NCBI RefSeq assembly: GCF_018812025.1
Contig: NC_063051.1
Span: 7,668,396-7,732,395 of the forward strand
Source: Megalobrama amblycephala
Lineage: Eukaryota > Chordata > Actinopteri > Cypriniformes > Xenocyprididae
Direction of reading: 5' to 3'
DNA: 64,000 nt
In this document: piece by piece, positions 57,850 to 64,000 of the stretch
How the letters are laid out: the number at the start of each line of letters is the position of its first letter
Numbering within the stretch: position 1 is the first letter of the stretch
Notes under the pieces: model-generated
Told to the model about the DNA's origin: nothing
The model's input: the letters and a program-made list of their open reading frames with translations, nothing else
Databases searched by the model: none
Program-made: the position numbers and the translations under genes

Positions 57850-60100
57850 AGTTCTTAAGACACAGATTTAACATAATGGCTATGTTTATGCAATTGGTCC
57901 CAGGAAACACCACACCATCGATACACGTCACTTACAGACACAAACAGAAATTGTGAACATATATCTACATTTGATGTCATCTGCCTGACCTAGTTAGGAT
58001 ATGAAAGCTTGGATCATTTAAATGGTAATTCTTACCTTCCTTTCAGAGGCAATTTGGTTCCTCCCACTGCTATTAATATCACTTACTGATTGACTTCAGT
58101 GTAATCTGAAACACTTTGAATAAAATCAGGTGAGTCTACTTTAACTTGAGCCAGTGATAACAGCATGCTAGTTTAAAGTTCTCTCTTAAATATCACATTA
58201 AAATTCATATACACACAGACCTCATAGATGAAGATGTGAATAGACATTTAATCAATATAATATACACACAGCTGTTATGAACATGCAGTAGAATCTCTGT
58301 TAGTCAATACAGTTCAATAATAATGCACAGCTCAATCCAAGTTGCACAACAATCTCCAGTGCGCCATTATATTAACCAGAAACCTGAAGAGTGATCTGAG
58401 ATTGTTTTTTAAGTGTGTTAGTTCAGGAACTGGAGCCAGTGGGAGTCCTGATGTTTTCCTTGCAGTCAGTTCATTATGGAGAAAGTCAATTCTGATAACA
58501 TTTCAAACAGCTCAACTCGATTACCAATTTTAACATGTTACCTAACTTATGAGCACTCTCGTTTCATTATTGCAGGGTATTACTATAGACTCACCTAGCC
58601 ACACTTTAGAATGAGTAAAATGAATGCATATGATTTGAGCGGTTTTGTCCAATATTTCTGAAGAGATACAATCGCTTTATATGATGAACAGATTGAATTT
58701 AGGCTTTTATTCACATAAAACATTCATCAACTCACACATCAGTTGTGGTAAACGGAAGCTCAAGCATGTTTGCTTGACATGCGAGAACCAATGAGGTTCA
58801 TTCTCGTGTTACGCAGCACGATTGAACGTCCATAAGAACAAGTTAGGTTTGTTCACGCATCAAGCAAGTTCAGTTGAGCTTCTGTTTATGTTCGCTGATC
58901 AATGTTTATATGCGATGTGTCCACATCGCTATACATCGGTAGAAGCAAATAATTTCAACACCCCTAATTGCAGCACACTAAAAAGCAATCAAAAAACAGT
59001 ACTTTACTAAGTAATTTAGTAACTTTTGTTTTTCATCACAAGCTAGTTGACTCTTTTGAATTAGGCTAGTTTTATCGACCGTCTAAAAATACACTAGAAA
59101 CCACCCAGAATACCCTACCAACCACATAGCGACAATAAAAATTACTAGCAACCATATACCAGTGCCCTAGCAACCACCCACAGCACCCTAGCATCCTGGT
59201 GCTTTATGATTTTTTTGCATAATTTACTGTGATATACTATAATTGTTGTATAGGGCATGTGTTCTTGTTATGGCAATACCCAGTATTGATGTTGAGCTGC
59301 AAGCGGAGGATTTTGCCGGAAATTGTTTATTGGCAATAACCTCACACATCCGCATATAAACACAAGGCATGTATTTGTTATGTTATGGCTTCAAGCCTGT
59401 AGAGCGTGTCCAGGGTAATCTCGCTCTACATAATGAATACGATCACATGGCCTGGCTCTGCGAAGCGCTCAGCTGCCAGTGTTTCCCAGCTCCGAGGTGC
59501 AGGAAGGGAGAGGTAAGAGGAAGAGGGGGCTGGGAAGCGTGAGCTCTTTAATTCTGCACCAGGGGAAAACCCTTCTCACTTTCTGTGTGGGTGGATTATG
59601 GGTTATAAGTGTGCGAGTGTGCGCTCATGTATTATGCAGGAGCATGTGTGTGTGTGTGCATTGGTTTTTTGTTTTTTTTTGCACACAAATAGATGTTGGA
59701 GTATGTATGTCAACTGCAAACCACCATGAGTGTTTGTTTTTCCATAGGTTTGCAGTGTATGTATGGAGGGCAAGTTGTCTACCTGTGTGTCTCTGTGTGT
59801 GTGTGTTTATTAGACACCTGGTGTGATAAATGAGATACAGGGGTAGGGGATCCTTTCCCCCCCTCTGTGGAGCAGATTGCATGCGTGTCTAGGCTTGCCT
59901 GTCTTTGACAGCTCCTATAGGAAGCATCAGGAGTACTGGGGGAGGGGCGCAGCGATCCAGTTGTTTTGAAGCACTCAGAACATTGATTGTGTTTACATGA
60001 AGTGTTTTAGGTGTTTTACACCAGTGAACAGGTTTGCTTGTCGGCTTTATATATACTTTATAATGCTGTTTATTTCATCTACTTAATATATAATACAGTT
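57850..60100. other. Gene-free stretch
   Basis: No supported gene. TG/GT-rich words around 59640-59810 give long chance frames on both strands. Remaining sequence featureless to me. Confidence 0.45.
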
Positions 60101-60104
60101 TTAA

Positions 60105-60480
60105 AGGGATAACTCATCCAAAAATGAAAATTCTGTCATCGTTTACTCACCCTCATATCATTCCAAACATGTATGATTGTCTTTCTTCGGTGGAACATAT
60201 AAGATATTTTGCAGAATGTTCAGAGTGCTCTGTAGAGATACAAAATAACACATCATAAAAGTAGTCCATACAACATTGCAGCTTTTTCTCTAAAAATGCT
60301 ACTTTACTCATTCACTTGGAATAGGACATACAGTATCAGGCTGTGTTGTGCAAGGTTTGATGTCAATAACAATACACACAAGAAGCACACTGACTTTTAA
60401 CACATCTTTACATTTCTGTCCTTTCCTCACTTTCAAAATACTTTTTATGGACATTTCAAAATTAAAGGTTGTCAGCCCTA
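60105..60480. mobile_element. MITE copy (AGGGATAACTCATCC)
   Basis: Left end AAAGGGATAACTCATCCAAA, then TCTGTCATCGTTTACTCACC and CATATCATTCCAAACATGTA. The interior AGTAGTCCATACAAC matches that of 31651-32090. The right terminus is missing. Confidence 0.75.
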
Positions 60481-60485
60481 GTCCC

Positions 60486-61545
60486 CATTACACTATTGTT
60501 CAAAGGTTTGGGATTAGTATGTTTTTTTTTGTTGTTGTTGAAAGAAATTACCACTTTTATTCTGCAAAGACACATTAAACTGTTCAAAGGTTAACATTAA
60601 TGACATTTGTATCGTTACAAAATATTTCTAATTTAAATCAGTGCAGTTCTTTTTTCATTTCTAAAATGCATCAAGATTACAAAATATTAAAGGGGTGGTT
60701 GATTATGATTTCACTTTTTTTTAACTTTAGTTAGTGTGTAATGTTGCTGTTTGAGCATAAACAACATTGGCAAACTTACAACGCTCAAAGTTCACCCAAC
60801 TGTGCTATTAATATTAAAAAAAAATTATTTAGTTGCCACTTGTAGTACACTGTGGGTTCAAGTGTACTATAAGTGGTAACTAAATACATTTTTTTAAATA
60901 CAGAGATAGTATATTAAAAGCACATTTTAATTCATATTTCATGGTGTCTCAAAATAGCACAGTTGAGTACACTTAAGGTGGGAGCACACTGTGCGATTGT
61001 GGCCACGATTTGGTCGTCTGAGACAAATTTTGAGAATCCTAAAAGATTCCGTCCTCTTCTGGAAAGAGGACCTGGAGCAGCAGCTCATTTGCATTTAAAG
61101 GGACACACATAAAAGCAGCGTGTTTTTGATCACACCCAAATAGGGGCAAATTTGACAAGCTATAATAAATTATCTGTGGGGTATTTTGAGCTGGAACTTC
61201 ACAAATGCATTCTGGGGACACCAGAGACTTATATTACATCTTGTGAAAAGGGGCATAATAGGTCCCCTTTAAGCAGCACAAGCACAACTATTTTCTATAT
61301 TCAACACTGCAGCAAATCAGCATATTATAATTATTTCTGAAGGATCATGTGACTCTAAAGACTGGAGTAATGATGCTGAAAATTCAGCTTTGCATCACAG
61401 GAATATATTAAATTAAAAAAATATATTAAAATAGAAAACGGTTATTATATTACAATAATATTTCAGAATATTTACTGTATTTTTGTTCAAATGAACACAG
61501 CTTTGTTGAGCATTTAGAGACTTCAATTAAAAAACAAAAAATCTA
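60486..61545. mobile_element. CATGATCCTTCAGAAATC element, split by TTAA insertion
   Basis: Left ACTATTGTTCAAAGGTTTGG, AAATTACCACTTTTATTCTG. The right part resumes after 61272 with AGCAGCACAAGCACAACTAT, ATTTCTGAAGGATCATGTGA, GAAAATTCAGCTTTGCATCA and decays near 61545. Confidence 0.8.
60691..61268. mobile_element. TTAA-flanked MITE (AGGGGTGGTTGATTATG)
   Basis: AGGGGTGGTTGATTATGATT after TTAA (60687-60690); GGCATAATAGGTCCCCT before TTAA (61269-61272). 578 bp. Excision restores AATATTAAGCAGCAC, as in uninterrupted copies of the host element. The frames at 61039-61340 are incidental. Confidence 0.85.
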
Positions 61546-62439
61546 AAATAAATAAATAAATCGTCTTAAAAACACACTTTCGACTTTTTGTGCACTGAAA
61601 ATGTGTAAAAAGACATTGATACTTTCAATGTTTCATTGGCTGACCAAACAACACTGCAGGTGCACAACACTACAATATGCACAAAGCACTAATGTCCAAA
61701 TACAGTATCTACGTCTATTTTGTATGCAAGAGACATTACAACAAATTTGGTTAATATGCCAAACAACTGTATATTAGCACTTAATTGGCATGTTTATCAC
61801 ACTGCAGTCAAAATGTTACTCAACTGAATCTGGTTTATTGTTGGAAGTGAAAGTAAGTGTCAGTCATGATGAGTCACTACAAAACATCTCTCTGAGAAAT
61901 AGCAGCAAATGAATATTTATTTGAGCCACAGAATAAAGGAAATGTCATCCTTCTGTTTGTTTTCAAACTACTAACTGCAGAATGATTTTCATTGACATGC
62001 CTAATGCCAGACGTTAAAATGCATCTCATCCGCAGCCCCACTCCACGTCAAGCATTCTTCGAAGCCATCTGTAGGTGATGAATCAAAACAGTTGATGTCC
62101 TCTGGCAACAGCAGCATGTAACTCTCACTGATGTTGTGGAAGAATGGATGAGGCACATGTAGACATCAGTGGAGTGTGTCTCACACAGCACCCTGCTGTC
62201 ATGATAACGTTACGGGAGGTGCATTCATGTCACATACACACATGGCCCACCCAAAGGGCATGATGAGATATCACCTAATAGCCAGGAGGGGGATTAACCA
62301 ATCTCAGTCCATTCATTACACTGACAGAGCCCTAAAGAGGAGAGTTGTAGAGAGAGAAATAAAGAGAGGTGAGTTACAGCCACTAATCTCCACTGCTTCT
62401 CCTTCCCCTGACCTTCACTCTTCATGTCCTTCTTATATT
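61546..62439. other. Gene-free stretch
   Basis: No supported gene or repeat. The frame at 62176 has no motif. Confidence 0.45.
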
Positions 62440-62580
62440 TATGTTTTTCAAAGAAGTCTATTATGCTCACCAAGGCTGCATTTATTTGACCAAAAACACA
62501 GTAAAAACAGTAATATTGTGAAAAATTACCTGAACTGTTGAAATAATGTAATGTATTCCTGTGACGCAAAGCTGAACTTA
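62440..62580 (+). mobile_element. Fragment of the CATGATCCTTCAGAAATC element
   Basis: GAAGTCTATTATGCTCACCA, GGCTGCATTTATTTGACC and CAGTAAAAACAGTAATATTG, then CTGTGACGCAAAGCTGAA: the distal half of the family only. Confidence 0.75.
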
Positions 62581-62835
62581 CAGTCCAAACATAAAACAAT
62601 GTCCAAGACACAGGCAAGCAGGGAAACCAAGCAGAACGTTAAAACCAAAACACGGGTAACCAGAAGCAGAGTGCTCGGAAATGCAGTGTAACACTTAACA
62701 AGACTTTGCATCCAATGACAGAAAACACAGGGTTTAAGAATAATGAGACACTGGTGGATGTAATCAGGCATAATGAGTCCAGGCAATGGGTTGTGGGAAA
62801 TGTAGTCCATGGTGAGATAACCAAGATGGAAGGAG

Positions 62836-62850
62836 TGCCCTCTGGTGGAA
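62836..62850 (-). promoter_or_regulatory. CTCF-like motif, reverse orientation
   Basis: AGTGCCCTCTGGTGG reads CCACCAGAGGGCACT on the minus strand, a good CTCF core match. It faces the plus-oriented motifs at 4732, 43860, 44140 and 47452. Confidence 0.45.
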
Positions 62851-62960
62851 ATCAAGGGCAATCCAGCTGGTGGATGTAACAGTAATATTATGGGCCCTAT
62901 TTTAACATAATTAAAATGTAGATCTGAAAAAGAAAGTAAAAATAGTGTCTGTAGCTCATG

Positions 62961-63960
62961 GGCCCTATTTTAACGATCTAAGCTCATGTTCTGAAGAGCA
63001 TGGCACGGGTGCACTTATGGCATGTCCGAATCCACTTTTGCTAGTTTAACGGAAAAAATGGTTGGCGCACCAGGCACATGGTCCTAAAGGCAGGAACACA
63101 CCAAGCCGACGGTCGGCCGTCAGGCTAAGTAATGTTAGTTTTTACGCAGACGTGTGCATGACACATGTTCATGAAAAAATAAACAAAAAAATATGTATGA
63201 TCAAAATACAAAAGAAAGATTTACCTGTCCCGCCATCAAGGAGTCACTTTTCAGCCCCTGAGTTCCCTCAGTTCTCGCCATCGCTGGAAAGCCACGGATA
63301 TTAACTCCGTTTTATTTCTTTGTTTATCCAAAGACTTTTGTTCAGCCTTTTCTTTTTTCGTCTTCCTTTTTTTCCTGGTTTGCCTTCACTAACTGCATAG
63401 GCCGATACTGTGAATTTAGCTTGCTGTTTCTCTGCCATTGTTTTGGTATTCTAGGATCCATGCCTCTTGGATTCCCCAAATCATGCGCGCGCAGTCAGGT
63501 CATGTGTCAAAAGGGTGGTTGCATGGTTGCGAGAATGACAGCCGCCTGCCAATCATGTTTTCGGATGGAAATAATGCTGTGTTTAATACAGATTAACGGT
63601 CTAGGTCACTCGATTTTTATACTCTTTTTTCAGAGTTCTTACATTTTAATTACTTAAACAAATTTGGAACAAAATTTCTTACCTACCCTGCCTTTAATGA
63701 GTCATGGGTGTTTTTTGGGCATAACATGCAATAAACCAATCAGAGTGTCATCTCCCATTCCTTTTAAAAGCCAGGTGCGCTTGCAACATGGTGGATTGCT
63801 ATTTACATTGCAGAATATAAACACCCTCAACCTGACGAGTCAGTTTAAATACATGTGTGTATTGCCACAATTGGTCAAATAATTAGCCAATTTTATTCGT
63901 CATTACTGCAAATGGGTAATTCTGATACATGCAATGACTATCCATTATGACATGTAGGCA
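62961..63960. mobile_element. DNA element with GGGCCCTATTTTAACGATC start, split
   Basis: Left GGGCCCTATTTTAACGATCT, GGGTGCACTTATGGCATGTC. The interior resumes at about 63695 with CATGGGTGTTTTTTGGGCAT, AATAAACCAATCAGAGTGTC and AAAGCCAGGTGCGCTTGC. Between about 63085 and 63650 a different segment starting AGGAACACACCAAGCCGACG looks inserted. A second copy of the first 15 bases occurs at 62891. The end of the element may lie outside the window. Confidence 0.5.
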
Positions 63961-64000
63961 TTTTTATCTTTATGTACACAATAATAATATTTTACATTGC

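Noticed and set aside
59479..59882. Overlapping plus and minus frames of 115 and 85 codons
   Set aside because: Driven by TGTG-rich words giving Cys/Val on one strand and His/Thr on the other.

Overview
The window looks like nuclear DNA from a cyprinid-type teleost (zebrafish, carp or barbel relatives). The evidence is the AT-rich, repeat-saturated composition, many short palindromic DNA-transposon families typical of cyprinids (for example copies starting AGGGATAGTTCACCC), long TA, GATA, CT and TG microsatellites, and a single recognisable host gene. That gene is a neurotrophin of the nerve growth factor (NGF) family on the minus strand. Nothing prokaryotic or viral is visible.

Layout. 1-3437: a minisatellite of about 3 kb with 22/26-bp units and a 719-720-bp higher-order period. 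It sits inside what looks like an old transposon and is bracketed by GATA tracts. 3438-7945: gene-free, with a CTCF-like site and a hairpin MITE. 8369-8965 (minus): the single coding exon of ngf, with all six cystine-knot cysteines and a furin site. A 113-nt upstream exon at 11800-11912 (minus) has consensus splice sites and is open in the right phase to extend ngf at its N-terminus. The intron between them carries three transposon copies. 13.2-15.1 kb: TA tracts and a large non-autonomous DNA element. 15.9-17.5 kb: a very compact TRIM-like retroelement array (short LTR, primer-binding site, 44-bp interior, LTR) whose LTR carries a tRNA-like promoter, interrupted by a 1.2-kb DNA element. 18-48 kb: intergenic sequence with nested TTAA-flanked MITEs (three levels deep at 28.9-30.7 kb), a CTCF-motif-bearing repeat at 43.5-44.8 kb, and one unexplained 113-codon ORF at 39.9 kb. 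48508-50102: a Tc1-like transposon with IR/DR termini and an uninterrupted 352-residue DD34E transposase. 50-64 kb: more hairpin MITEs, several nested inside other elements, and no host gene.

The host genes do not form a functional set: ngf is the only one I can support. Most of the remaining signal is mobile-element archaeology. The points most worth a second look are the candidate alternative N-terminus of ngf, the intact Tc1 element, the TRIM with an internal tRNA-like promoter, the higher-order minisatellite and the datable nested insertions. All family names rest on sequence patterns read by eye; no database search was run.
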